Of a stretch of DNA of 64,000 bases, positions 43,547 to 56,271 are shown in pieces. Every line of letters starts with the position of its first letter. The stretch's first letter is position 1. This stretch comes from Setophaga petechia (Eukaryota; Chordata; Aves; Passeriformes; Parulidae). Both the position numbers and the translations under genes were made by a program. The notes under the pieces were generated by a model. That model was not told the origin of the DNA, did no database searches, and saw nothing but the letters and a program-made list of their open reading frames with translations. The DNA is taken from the NCBI GenBank assembly GCA_024362935.1, contig JANCRA010000012.1, positions 4,402,001-4,466,000 of the forward strand, read 5' to 3'.

Positions 43547-46500
43547 CAAAACCCAGAAATAACTGTAGTATAGACTGGGCACACTTTTAAATATCAGTTC
43601 AAAAATGAAAAGTATTCTGGCTTAGTAATGCTCACCTTATGATTAAGTAAAAGTGGTGCAAATGTAGAAAATTGGCAGTAATGAATTTGCATGTTTTCCA
43701 GTCCAGTGTCCCAAATATAATTGTATTACCACTCTGGCATTTCCTTCACTGTAACCATGTAAGGGTCTTACCAAATTTTGTGACTGGTGTGTAATAAGAA
43801 TATGCATTTTTTCTAAACATAGATTAAAATTTAGCTGGAAAATAGCTGGAATTTAATAATCCAGTGATGGAAATCTTGCACAGCACAGGCAGGAAAAGAG
43901 ACTGAAAAAGAAAAGAGGATATTTTGCCTGCAGAAAGGAATGACATGAGTAGCTGAGCTTCTACCATCAAGACAGCTCTGAGCACAGTGAAAAGATACAA
44001 GAAAGGTATAATCAGAGAAAAGAACTATAATTTTCCAGAACAAGATGAGGATATTGAGACAGGACTATTTAACAAGACAAAGGAGCACTCCATCTCAGTG
44101 CCTGATGTACATGTTCATGCACAGATATTATCTCCTTGGGAGATGGCTCCTCCTGCCAGATTGTTCCTGATAAGTGGGGAAAGGAAGGAGGCATCCTGTG
44201 ACAGAGCAAACTTGCAGCCCCCCTGCCACCACAATGCAGCTTTGGGCAATGCCCACACCCCTTGCTTGTCTCCTCACCCATTCCCACAGCCCCTTCTCTC
44301 AGAAGCAGAAAGATTCTCCCATGAAGTTAGCACAAAGTCTCATTTTCCCTTTTTATGGGCAGATCATCTAATCCTCGCCTATGCTGCTAAGCTATACCCA
44401 GCCCTGATAGGCTCCTGGCCTTGGAAATGCTGTGCCTGATCCATCTTCCTACTGTCTACCTACTTACTGTCTCTTTCCCTCTGGCATCTTCCATGCTGAC
44501 TGAAAAGATAGACTCCTCTCACTTACTGCAGAGTGAAAATATGTGGGGATGGTGATCTTAAGGAAGTCAGTGTGATTATGTAGAAGTGTCTTGTAGACTC
44601 TCCTGCAGAGCCATCTTAGAGTACCACTAAATTTAGTAGGTGTCATCCTGTGATAAGATGGTTTTTCAGGTTGGTTCTGATGCTTTTCTCTTAACAGGAT
44701 GAACTTGGGGATTGTCTTGTGGTTTTAGTAGACAGTAAAGGAATAGAAATGCATTCACAATGACAGATCTGTTAGGATAGGCTGGAGCATATACTGAAGA
44801 AAATTTCCAACACTGATCCTGACTACCAGAACAGTGATAGTATTACAAGGGAGTTAATGTTTGGGGACAATGTTACCAAGTCAGAGCTCTTTGCCATTAG
44901 TGGCTCCTAATGTAAATAAGGAGCTGTTGATAGTAGCTAGCTACTCCTAATGCAATTGCAAAAGCTGGGTTAGAGATGGAAAAAGTGCAACAAGAGACAT
45001 GTTCTGGGAATGATTTTAGAGGGGAAAAAAATATTTTTTAATGCTGAGTTAATTTTCAGCTACAAAATCATAGTAAAATTTCAGACAGTGAGTTAGTTAT
45101 AGGACTCTGAAAACGCACATTGGAAAAAGATGATGTATAGAGTGGTCCTGTACAAGATTTTGTTTTGGCTGTGAAAGGGTAGGAATGCAGACTGGAGGGG
45201 GTAGAAACTTGAATAAAGTCAATCAAATCACAAATGAGATTCTCCAATAATTCCTCATTCTACAAACATACATTTCTCATCCTACTTAGAAAGTAGATCA
45301 TACTTGTGACGGTAAGTTAATGTTTTCTGTTTTACTGTTTGAGTAAAGAAAAAATACCAAAGTGGTTTGTGGTATGACTCTTGGAAATAGATGAACTTTG
45401 AATTATCTTCCCTGTTTGTCGGTCTGTATCCAATGATTTCCATGTTCTAATTGTGAGCTCTGTTTTTTGACAATTTTACATCTTTCTTCTCTCAAGGTTT
45501 GTTACTGCCATTCCTTTTTTATCTGAGTTGGAAGGATTGTTATATAAGATTCCAGTTTCTAAAGCTCTTTATGTGTCAGCACAGCTAGTACTTTTTTTTT
45601 TTTTCATGATTGACAGAAAGAAAAAGGATTCTTGATTAACTGTATTCCAATTCCTTATGAACATTTTTTTTTTTTTCTGCTTTTCTCTCTGGAGTAGCAC
45701 CAAAATATTTTTCTGTCAAATTACATGCCAAAGAATATCTAATTAAGTCTAGATGCTAGAGATAAAATTCAGCACTAATGTGACTGCATAATGCTGTCAT
45801 TTTTCACTCCTTACTGTGGTATAAGGGTTAGATTGTTTCCTATAAATGTAGCTAAATCTCAAAAGATCTGTTGGAACAACTTGGCTAGAGACAATCCATT
45901 CCAGTATTTATTTAATGTTCAGTGTGCTAAAGTGAGTTTTACAAACACAATCTTCAGAAGGCCCAGATGAGTCAGACTGGTAAAAGGTGTATGGAATTGA
46001 TCTGTCATAAAAGTGAAACATCCAGTAGTGTGTGCACAGTGCACTGCAAATAGCTGGCTCCCAAAAAAACCCCTTTAGATCTTCAGTTCACAGACTGTTC
46101 TTTATGTACCCATTCCTGTCTTTTCATATCTCACTACTTTTCCTCATTATGTCAATGACAATGATTGAAACGGGAAAGCAGAATAATAAGTGCTATGTGG
46201 AAGGCTTGAGTGATAATAATTTTGAAGAGAAATAATATCAATATGCTGGATTCTGCCATATCTTCTCATACAGAATTAAAAAAATGTCCTAACATTTTAA
46301 GATGAGAGGCAGAGACTAGTTTCTGGTAGACCCAGCTCTCTGTTCTTTGCTGTCTCTTTCAGTCCCCCACCTACCAGAATCATTCCACTACTGTCCACCT
46401 GGCCCTTACTCACCAGTTACCTGCAATATCCTTGAACCATTAGATGAGCCTGTAAACTACATTTTCTTTCACTGAAATTTTCTGCTGAATCTAACTCATG

Positions 46501-47988
46501 CCCATCTTAAACTTGGAGACTTTCATCTGCATACCCAGCATTGAAAGATGCTTTATTCCTTCAGTGAAACCTTTCCTGCTGCACTACAGTCCTTCTGTGA
46601 CCTGCCTGTGTCAGCCAGCCATCTATCTGCCTTTCCTAGAGGAGGCTGAAAATCTCTTCTTTCCCTCAGGTTACACTCTCTGCTTAACTCGTTGTCACTG
46701 TATTTATTGCAAGGTCAGAAATAGCAGAAACAACCTGGAAAAGACTGCAACTTGCAGGAAACTCAATATTCAGCTTCTCTGGGATGAATGGAGTTCTATG
46801 GAAAACATCTCCCTGTCACAGTCTACACGTCTGGCAAAAATGCATGGAAGCAGTGAAATATTCTGAGATTTGTCTGGTAAAATGACACCAAATCCATTGT
46901 TGATCCTTCAGGTTATTGTCCATCAGTCACATTGCCTTGTGCCTGCAGTGCATCTGCCATGGCAGGGTTTCAGTGGTGCTGAACCTCCCTTGCTCCTTGC
47001 GCTGGGCTCAGTCCTTACATTTAATTGCTGGGGAACATATCAAATTATCTGTTTTTCATCTGCTGAACTACATAGGTTCAGCTTGTAGCAAAGACTGCAT
47101 TTATTTTATGCATTTTCTCGTCTTTTCTTCTCCCCACAATGTCCTCGAGGGGTATGCAAATGCAAAGTCTGGGGCACGACGCAAAGTAAATATTCTATCA
47201 TTACATTAACAAAATATAGGTAAGCATTTAAAATACGGGCAAATGTAATTCAAATTAAAGTGTATCCTTTAGATTTCTGCTCTTTTCTTATCAAGAAAGT
47301 CAAAGAATTAATTTTATTCTGCAAGGTAGCTATTTTTTAAAAATTGGCCCAAATTAATTTTTTCACATAATATGAATTCTACTGAATTTAATCCTATAAG
47401 CTTTCCCATTTGGTTAGAATGACAAAGTCTTATGGTCAGAATTGTTTTAGGACAGACGTTACTCTTACAGAACTTCATGTTTAATGTTTTTCACTGGTAA
47501 GAGACTTCTTTTTTTCATGGTAACCACATTTTCATAGCTCATGCTCTGTTGCTCAATATATATTCCAGTGTTAGCTTATTGTATTTACCATAATTTCTTG
47601 TCCTGACTTACAATCTTCTTTCCAAATACAGCGTTTGCCTATCTCACTGCTAGTTTTGGTTGATTGTGAATCTTGATTCCTCATTCCCCTGATGAACAGT
47701 TATTCACGTGAGCAGCTTCACTGGAACAAGTGTGAGGGCACACAAATTGCAAAACATTGAATGTTTTTAGGGAATAATATTCTAAAAAGAAAAGGAAAAC
47801 TTCTTTCTCTTCAAACTTGATTCCACATGGAATATAATTGAGAGGAAAATGCTGAAGATAGGTGAATAAAATTCTTTACTCATTGCACCCAAATCTGTTG
47901 GGCTGTCTCATCATTGAGTTTAAGCCTTTGCATTATATTGTGGCCCAAGGGCATTATTGAAATCACATTGCCACAGGAAGACAATTTC

Positions 47989-48003
47989 TTTTTTTTTTTT
48001 TTT
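47989..48003. repeat. 15-base T run
   Basis: An uninterrupted T tract. I see no retrocopy sequence adjoining it on either side. Confidence 0.85.
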
Positions 48004-48419
48004 AATGTATCTCTGAGATATGTGAGATCCTTTCAATTTGGTTTGCAATTAAACCAAAACCTATTGCTAGTAAATATTATTATTACCTATTTTATTCCAC
48101 TGTAAGAATGCCACACTGAAGGTTGCAGATAGGAATCCATTCAGAGAGGTTATTCTGATTTCTTTTCACTTGAATTGATTCATCAAGTTAAGTTCATGTG
48201 TTTTCCCATTGATAGAGGGTCTGCTGTGGTAGTTCTGGTTTTACTTTCCATTTGAGTGTATCTTATTATCTAGCAGAAATTTTTCTAAAAGTTTGACTTT
48301 GAGATTAGTTCAGGTGTTGTATTCATTGAACACATTTAATCTTCTAAATTATCTGATACTGATCTGCAGAAGGAGGAGCTTATGTCTTTTGATGGAAGTT
48401 TATTTATTTCATTTTTAGA

Positions 48420-48480
48420 AAATGAAAATATTATTAGTATTTATAATATTTATAATTTATAATATTTTAAAAATTTAAAT
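48420..48480. repeat. TA-rich low-complexity block
   Basis: Sequence made almost only of A and T with repeated TTTATAATAT and its reverse complement ATATTATAAA-type words. It could fold on itself or be easily melted. No function is evident. Confidence 0.7.
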
Positions 48481-51400
48481 TGATTATGACCCTCATCCTA
48501 TTATACTGTTGACCAATTTTTCCCCTTTTTTAAGGGACAGGACATTATCTTGATAATTTTTGCAATATTAAGCTTCAAAATAAACTTTGTCATTGCTATG
48601 CACTGCTTCTTGCTAGTATAAAAATATTTATATAACATCTCATATTGAATAACTGCTTTTGTTCACAGACCAAGATTTAGTGCTGGTTTCAAAAGATACT
48701 AACATATTTTTTAAAAAAATAATTACCTTTCATGAACCCCTTCACTTTGCTTACAGGAACAATGTGTTTGCTTCAAGTCAAAAAACACAAGGGGGCAGTT
48801 TAGTATAACAAACCAACATTAGCATAGTAACAGATACCAAAAAGTTCTGTGCTAGAAAAGTAGCTTTTGTGAATCTTCAAATTAGGGTTGCATAGATGCA
48901 GAGATTACCATTAGCAGTCAGAGACTTCTGGTCCAGACTTAAAGACAAGAACTCTAATAACACAGAATGTGTTTTAATATGGAACAGGCCTTTAGTCAGT
49001 GAAGGCAAAAGAGGAAAGAAAGAGTTCATATCAGCTGAACATGTTGGAAGGAATATCTCAAACATATTTTATCGTAATTCAAGAATTTACATACATCAGT
49101 TTCCAGAATGGGTTAGACTATCTTTCAGTTAACAGTTTTAATGTGATAAGGATCAGCACAGCCAGCTGCAACATAGCACTGGGATAGAGTTAAAGTGGTT
49201 TGTTTATAATTTACTGTGTTTCCTGCAGAAAGTCTAAACCAAGCTTTTGCAACAGATTAAACTGATATACTGAAGACCTAGCGTTATGAATAAGGGCTTT
49301 GCAAAAAATGACTAATATGCCAGCTGAAACTTTCGTCTTGCTATGAATACAATGAAAAAAAATCTCTTTCTCTGGAAACCTCAATGTTCTTTTTGTTGCA
49401 AGTTCTAACTACTTAGCCAGGAGCAGTCTAGAGTGATTCACAATTCAGCAAAAGCTTGCAGATAGTTTGCAGTGTGCCCTTGCTTTGAGATAATTTCAAG
49501 TGCACAGGAAAGGTAAAACCTACAGGAAGGATGACTCTTGGTAAATTGAGATAGGAATTTTAACATAGCAAAGTATGTGCTTGCCTTATGTCTGAATCAC
49601 CCTTCAGTGTGTTGGAAGAATGAAAGGAAGCAAGAATCCCCATGAGGAGCTTGGACTCGCCTGATCAACAGCCATTGTCACATGTCCTGTTGCAGCACTT
49701 TAGGGCCAGGGGGCTATAGCACCAGAGGAGGACCTGCACAACTTTTGTGCCCCCAGGCTGGGCTGGCTTCAGCTCTGTGGTCTTTTTGTGAATGCCTCCA
49801 CTGAACCAATCTGTACTACCAGCCACTGCTTAGAAACTGTGGCACAGTCACAGCTGGAAACCTGAATTCTTCCTCTGCTTAACGGGTTGTTCTTGCATGG
49901 TGGGAAGAGAAATCCTGAACTCACTTCAGGCACAGCTCTGCACAATCAGGTTAGAAGATTGGCTGAAGGTGAAAAAGTTATTTTCTATGATGTGAGAGAT
50001 ATTTGCTGTGGTTTGATTACACTTCTGTAGCAGGAAGCTTCTCTCCCTTTCTGAGGAGAGTGGCTTAAAGGCATTGGGTTCTGCGTGAGGCAATGGAGCT
50101 GGTGGCACACAAAGATAGCTCTCTGTTTGAACCCATCACAGTGTGACTGCATTGTTTGCACCATTTTCTGCTGTTCCCTGTAATCTTTCAAAATTACTTA
50201 GAAAACACTTTTATAACCTCACCATGGGAATTTTATCGACTAGATTTTTTCTCTTGTTGATTATAGACTGCACAGAGCACTGTACACATATGCACAATGG
50301 ACCTCTCCCATTCTTAAATATTTATTATATCAAGTGTGACACTAGATTGAATATCAAACCATGATTCTTTTTTTCTCAGTTTTGCAATCTAGGTTGCTGC
50401 CTGATGATTTTGTCAAGGATTCACTTAGTAGCAATCTGTGCTGTAGTGTCACTACTGTGCTGTAAAATCTTTTAAAATAAACATTTAGATTAGCATTATA
50501 TTGAGATAGGATTCATCAGTAATATAAAAGCATATGACTCCTATGCACTGTGAACTTCTGTCAAATATAGTGATCATAGGGGTCTCAATTTCATATATTT
50601 ATTTCCTGATTAGTCTAATCAGATTTTCCAGTTGGAAAGTTGAACCATCTCTGCATGGTATCTTGCAAAACAGGTGAAGTATCTGTCAAATAAATTAATA
50701 AAGCAAAACTAAAATGAATTTGATAGCCAGTAACAACAGGGAATTTTTGTCAGTTACAGGGTACTTTCACTGCACTTGGATAATTTTATTTTATACCTAA
50801 GAATGGGAGGAATATTAAAAATGTTCAGTGTGGCAGTTTTTGTATTTCTTTCAAAGCATAAAGTTCTCTTCACATTTGCTACCGCCTACTCATGGCTTAT
50901 TCTCTATCTGACACTTGAGCAATTGTTATAAACCATTTCCATCTGTGATTTATTTTATGTTTCCTATTGCAGGCGACAGTTAATGTATCTTGTCTACTGC
51001 TATGAAATTAAAAAAAATGGTCTGAAAATGATAAGAACAAACACTTGCAAAAACAGGGATAGAAAAAAAAGTTTTTATGTTTTCAGAATTCATGTGCTTT
51101 GGAAACCTCTCAAACCACAATGTAATCATTGTTAGGATGCTTAAAGTGTCTTCGTCTTAAAAAAAAAGGAAGTGAGGATAGGTTAACACTACTTGAGAAT
51201 TTCTGTGGTAAATTCCTGCAGCTACAAAAGTGATGCAGTATAGATATGAAAGAAAGATTTGATGTTACTGATTTCCACAGACTTTTAAAGTTTACTCTGT
51301 GTTTCCCTCCAGACCTCTTCCAGCTGAAATCTCGTGACATCAGAAGAGTTATATCATAAGAAAGCTGTTTCACCTGAGGTGAGCAGCAGAACCTTAAGCT

Positions 51401-54400
51401 AATAAAACTGGATCACCACTAGAAGGACAAAGACATAGCAAGCAAGGCTAGGGTAGGTAGTGCTAATTCAGACGACATCTGTAGACTAAAACTTTGCATT
51501 TGAAAGTGGTATGGATCAGGATACATCCAGCTCAAAGAGAGGGGAAAGCAGGGAACAACCATACTGTGTTTGGAAAAATCACGTGTGTTTTCTAAATTTG
51601 GTGCCTACCCGAAAGATGCAAGTGTTATCTTCATTTCTGAATGTACTGTCTTTGAAAGAGGATGAAATACCTGTGCAACTGTTTCACTTTCTAATGTACA
51701 CAGTTTGCTAATGTTAAGAATTATTTTTACCTGTCCTTCAGCTAGTTAATCAGATGCATTTTCTAATGAAAAAGGCATTTTTTGATTTCACTATGACAAC
51801 TTCAAATGTTCATGAAGTTATAGCTTGTTCATAGCCAGGTGTGTCAATAATCACTGTAGTTTAAATTGCTGAATAATAGGTATAACAGAAAAAACACTCT
51901 GTCTGCTATTTGGACAGATAATGTGTGGTGAGAAAACAGTTTCAGATGGTGATGACATAGAAATTGTCTGCTGTACATGCAGATACTGTGAGTGTACATA
52001 GGAATTGTTAGTCTACACTGATCCATGATATATACTGGTTTTAGGTATTTCCATGCTTAATCACCTAGCTTAACTAAAATCTTAAAAAGAATATTTTTTT
52101 GTGGAAATTCCTTAGCTCTGTACACCTTGAAATGGCTAATGTAGTTGAACACTCTGTAGCTTGAAATAAATTAACACTTAGGAACAAATGTATCATTTGC
52201 AGCCTTGCAAAACTCACGCTTTTCTTAAGCCACTTTTTTCCTCTTTCTTCCTTTATCTGTTCATATCTATTAGAGGCGATTTTAGATCCTTGTGTAAATT
52301 ATTCCAGAAAACTTTAACAGATGGGAAATTGTGGTTTAGTTGTGTTCTTCTGAGGGAGACTGATTAAGAATTTTGTCAAGACATTTTGAAGCAAAGTCTA
52401 TAGAGAAGGCTACTGAAGAATTAAAAGGACTATTCACAAGATTTACTAGATACAAAGGGTCTTTTTGTCCTAGAACATAATCTAGGTGCTACATTACTAG
52501 ATGCTTCTGGGCAGTTCCCGCAAACATTGACAAGAATTTTGGGTGTTCAGCATATCACAGTAGGACCACAGCATATGTTTGGATTCTGCCCTAATCTTCA
52601 GTTTTTGGTGACATGCTTAGTCTTAATATTTGCTCATGATTTCATCCCTTCCATCTCAGATTTTCAGATTCCTCTAACTAAAGCCTCAGTCATAGTCCCT
52701 CAGTTTGATGAATAACTCAATTTCTCTCATTACTGAACGTGCAGTAATAAATAAAACTGCCCAGATAGCAGTTCTTTTCTGGAATGCAGAACGTTCTCCT
52801 GGTGTTATCCAAATGTCCTCCAAACAAGATAAATTTGCTGTGCAACCTTCCATGTCTTGTATATACCATTCTGTCTTCACAGAGGGTTGTGTTCTCAATG
52901 TTTCTCTTTAATACATTTTGTCAACATTCATATATGAGAAGAGGGGAAATGAGAAACTCTTTCCAATAAGACTGAAAACTGCTGCCCTATTTCTTATTTT
53001 ATGATTTGTTAGGTAAAAATAATTTTGCAAGGAAGGCATTCAAGAGTGGTGTTTATCCCAGTTTCTGTTCCATTTCATAACCACGTCAGAAAGGGACAAA
53101 TATGTATTCTGTACATACAAATCTTGTCTCTTCCCCCACCTTTATTCAATACATTTGTGCTATTTATTTTGTAAGTGGCTTTAAAGAAGTGAATTACTTT
53201 TTTTGGAGCTTTGGCCTCTTAAACTGTGACAATATTTCTTTAATTTTGGAAGTGTTTATGTAGGAGGTGGAGTAAGGCTGCTTTCCTGAGCATATTTCCA
53301 TCATTATTTAAAAATTATAGTAGGGAGTATCACACCTTTGAGATGTCCAAAACAAGTAGCTACTCAGACATTGGAATGACAAAGGGATGGTGCTCTGGCT
53401 GAGATGCTCTCCAGCCTGCAACTAAAGAGCCATAAAACACTGCAGAAAAGAGCTGGTTTAGATGGCACATATATACAGAGTTCTAGCAGAATGAAGCCAG
53501 CTTATAGGACTTATTGAAAAACAGAAGCAAAATTAGGCTACAACATCAGTTATTTGCAACTTGCCATTAACAAAGATCCTTAATTTATTCAGTGTTATGG
53601 AAATCAAAGCATACACTGCACTTATATTAACTTTTGTCTCATGTAAGACAAATCATGAGGCTGCTGTGCTGCAGCCATCTATTTGCAATACACTGTAAGA
53701 AAATGGCTGTGAAGAGGTAACTTACAGATAAGTGGTAAGAAATGGATGAGATTCCTTAGTCACAGCTAGACTGGCATGTCTGTCTACATCACACTCTGTC
53801 ATTATTTGCATTTTGCAGATACATAATGTAAGTTTGATGGCTCAGTGTTTACACAGACACTCCTCTTGTGAAGAATACATACTTTATGCTAATCACCAGA
53901 AAATTATGTCCTGTCTTTATTAATGACTTAAAGCTACTACACTTCGGATTAGCCACATATCTTTTCCATTGTTAGTTCATGGTCATAATGAAGTATATTT
54001 GAAACAGATATATAAACTATAAAAATCACCATGCTTTAACAAGACATAATTTGTGTCCTCTTTCCAACAACTCTCTGTGTACAGAGGTGTTGAGTGTAAT
54101 CAGCTTCATATGTTGATTACTTTGAAGTAACATGCTGTTTTTTCATGAAGTACATTAAGCCAAGACTGGCTGAAGCACTGGACTCAAGATTTATATTTTT
54201 CAGGCCTATGGAATTCAGCTGAAAGGGTCACCTTAGTGAATTCGGGAAGACCTTTTTAATCTCTTTCCACTAGTATCTCTTTCCAGCAAGAAAGCTGCAA
54301 TTCTTCAAAGCTACTTAGTTCAGTAGCTCTTTCTGGTGTGAGCTGGGAATTTAAAAACCCTGAGAAGAGGAGAATTTATCTTCTAAACAACATTGCCCCT

Positions 54401-56242
54401 TGCCTCCCTGGCAGACCATTAACCACAGAAACCTGGACACACTTTTCTAGGTTCAGACAAAGCAAAATGTGGCTCTGATGTGGAGCAGGATGGTGTCTTC
54501 AAGCCATAAGGACACCACTGTGTTGTGTCTGGCTGGGGAAAAGCAACTCCGCCAATGTTGTACCTAGGGAAGATTGCCTGTACCTTAAGTAATGCTGGCA
54601 GAAATCCATTTCAGGTACAAATTTCCAGTTTGGAAGGTCCTGTTTGAGTTTTGTGAGCTATTCAAAATGCCTGTAAACAATTCATCTTACAGGAAAATTC
54701 TTCAGGAATCTACAGCTGTAATAATTAGATTATATTCAGCATAGTGCTTAGTAATGCTTGATAATGCTTGATTGAACACATCTTTCTGAATTTCCCAGTT
54801 GTGAGAGATTAATTGTTCTCTAGGTTCTTATCACATTAATTTAGTTGGGTCTTTTGAAGTCACAAGGAAGGAGGTATAAGAAAAGATCAAAAGACCTCTG
54901 AAAGCATCAATTAATGTGTTTAGCATGTCAAATTATGGTGCACAGGTTTGTTATTCTCTATTTAGTTTTAGAAATGCATCTGAAATGAGTAGGAGTTTTC
55001 AGAGTTAGGAATTTATTTGATGTTTGAAACTGGAAGTCTTTCCCCACAGCTGAGAGAGAAAAGGAAAAGAGAACATGTGAATCAATCTACCTGTGCTCTG
55101 TATGTCTTGTAAATGTGAATCTCTTTCCACTGACCCAATGACACTTCGCTGTAAGACCCCTAAATCAAGCACCTTTCCTTTCATTTGGAGGTCTCAGCTG
55201 AAAGAGAAAGGGGAAGAAGAGAAAGGAAGAGTGAAACTCAGATCCTTGGAAAGAAATAAAAGTCCTCGTGGTATAACAAGAGCTAAGCTAACATTCTCTA
55301 TGTATTATTTACAGGAGAATTTGTCCCTTTCTGGTAGGAGCAGTTTTCCCCAGAGACAATCCTACATAGTGGCTATGGAAAAATACATTTTGCCTCTGAA
55401 ACAGTCATGTATTGCATTACAATGCATGCTTCCAGAGAACCTCTGTGATAATTTAATTTTTACATGTCTACAGTCAAGTGGTTCGTGTCCTTAGTTCTGT
55501 TGGTCAAGGAGAATTGTTCTTTTCAGTAAACGTTTAAGAATGGCTGTTAGTACTCTAGGCTTTTTTCCCTTACTGCTCTGTGGATATTCTCAGTTCAGTT
55601 GAAGAAAGAACAGAGATAATTTCTCCCAAGCTGAGCCTGAGAATCTTAGACAAAAGAGTTAAAACAGTTATAATCTCTCCTTCTGTAACCATCGTTTATA
55701 GTTAGGGTTCTCCACAGTGTGCTATTCATAGTCACCAATAATGTGAGATGTTTCTACTTTGAGCCCAATCAGGTCCCAGCTTAGTGAGTGAGACTATAAA
55801 GCTCACAATTTTTTGCTAATAAAGGAATTGCTCTTTTGCCTTCTGATCCACCTGAAGACTGGAGTCTTTCCATCCCTGACTCAACAGTGTCACTGTTCAG
55901 CAACCAAAGGAAGAAGTTCTGTCCCATGTCATCAGAGAGGACAGTCTCCAGTCTTGGCTTCCCTTCATATGCCAGTTTATAAACTGTGGTAGTTCAGCAG
56001 GTGTTTTGTGAGTCAAACTTGCAACAAGGTGCTCCTAACAGGAGAAATATGATACATATTCAGATTTGGCTAAGTTCAGTCAACAGTCTTGCATAATAAG
56101 ACCTTTGGGTTTATTTTTGAACATTCACCTCTAAAATCAGAAAACCTTCCCTCAGCCCCCACCTTATCTTCAGTTCCAATTTAATTTCATTTCACGTCAC
56201 TCTGTGTCAGCAAATCACCTGGGTGTGCATCATCACTTGCTG

Positions 56243-56271
56243 TGACTCAGTTTATGTGCACAGCTGAGTCA
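56243..56271. promoter_or_regulatory. Paired AP-1/MARE-like sites
   Basis: TGACTCA (56243-56249) and TGAGTCA (56265-56271) are two perfect AP-1 core sites in opposite orientation, 15 bases apart. The first is preceded by TGCTG and the second by GC, giving MARE-like halves. A regulatory role is inference from motif identity and spacing. Confidence 0.35.

Larger units (their letters stand above)
43001..56200. other. AT-rich unique DNA with simple repeats, no gene seen
   Basis: In these 13 kb I recognise no exon, RNA gene or transposon. The longest frames are 150 codons (43987-44439, plus) and 122 codons (46498-46866, plus). Neither has a domain or signal peptide I recognise, and both begin at arbitrary ATGs. 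Simple tracts are an (AAT)n at 43524-43546, T runs at 45592-45604, 45664-45676 and 47989-48003, and a TA-rich block at 48420-48480. A modestly GC-richer part lies at 49640-49800. Confidence 0.5.

Noticed and set aside
43987..44439. 150-codon plus-strand open frame
   Set aside because: No recognisable domain, signal peptide or splice context. Another 72-codon frame overlaps it on the opposite strand.
46498..46866. 122-codon plus-strand open frame
   Set aside because: Cysteine-rich start looked interesting, but the spacing fits no known fold and there is no supporting neighbour or motif.
53660..53685. GGCTGC...GCAGCC hairpin as a possible microRNA
   Set aside because: The stem is only 6 bp with no extension of pairing on either side.
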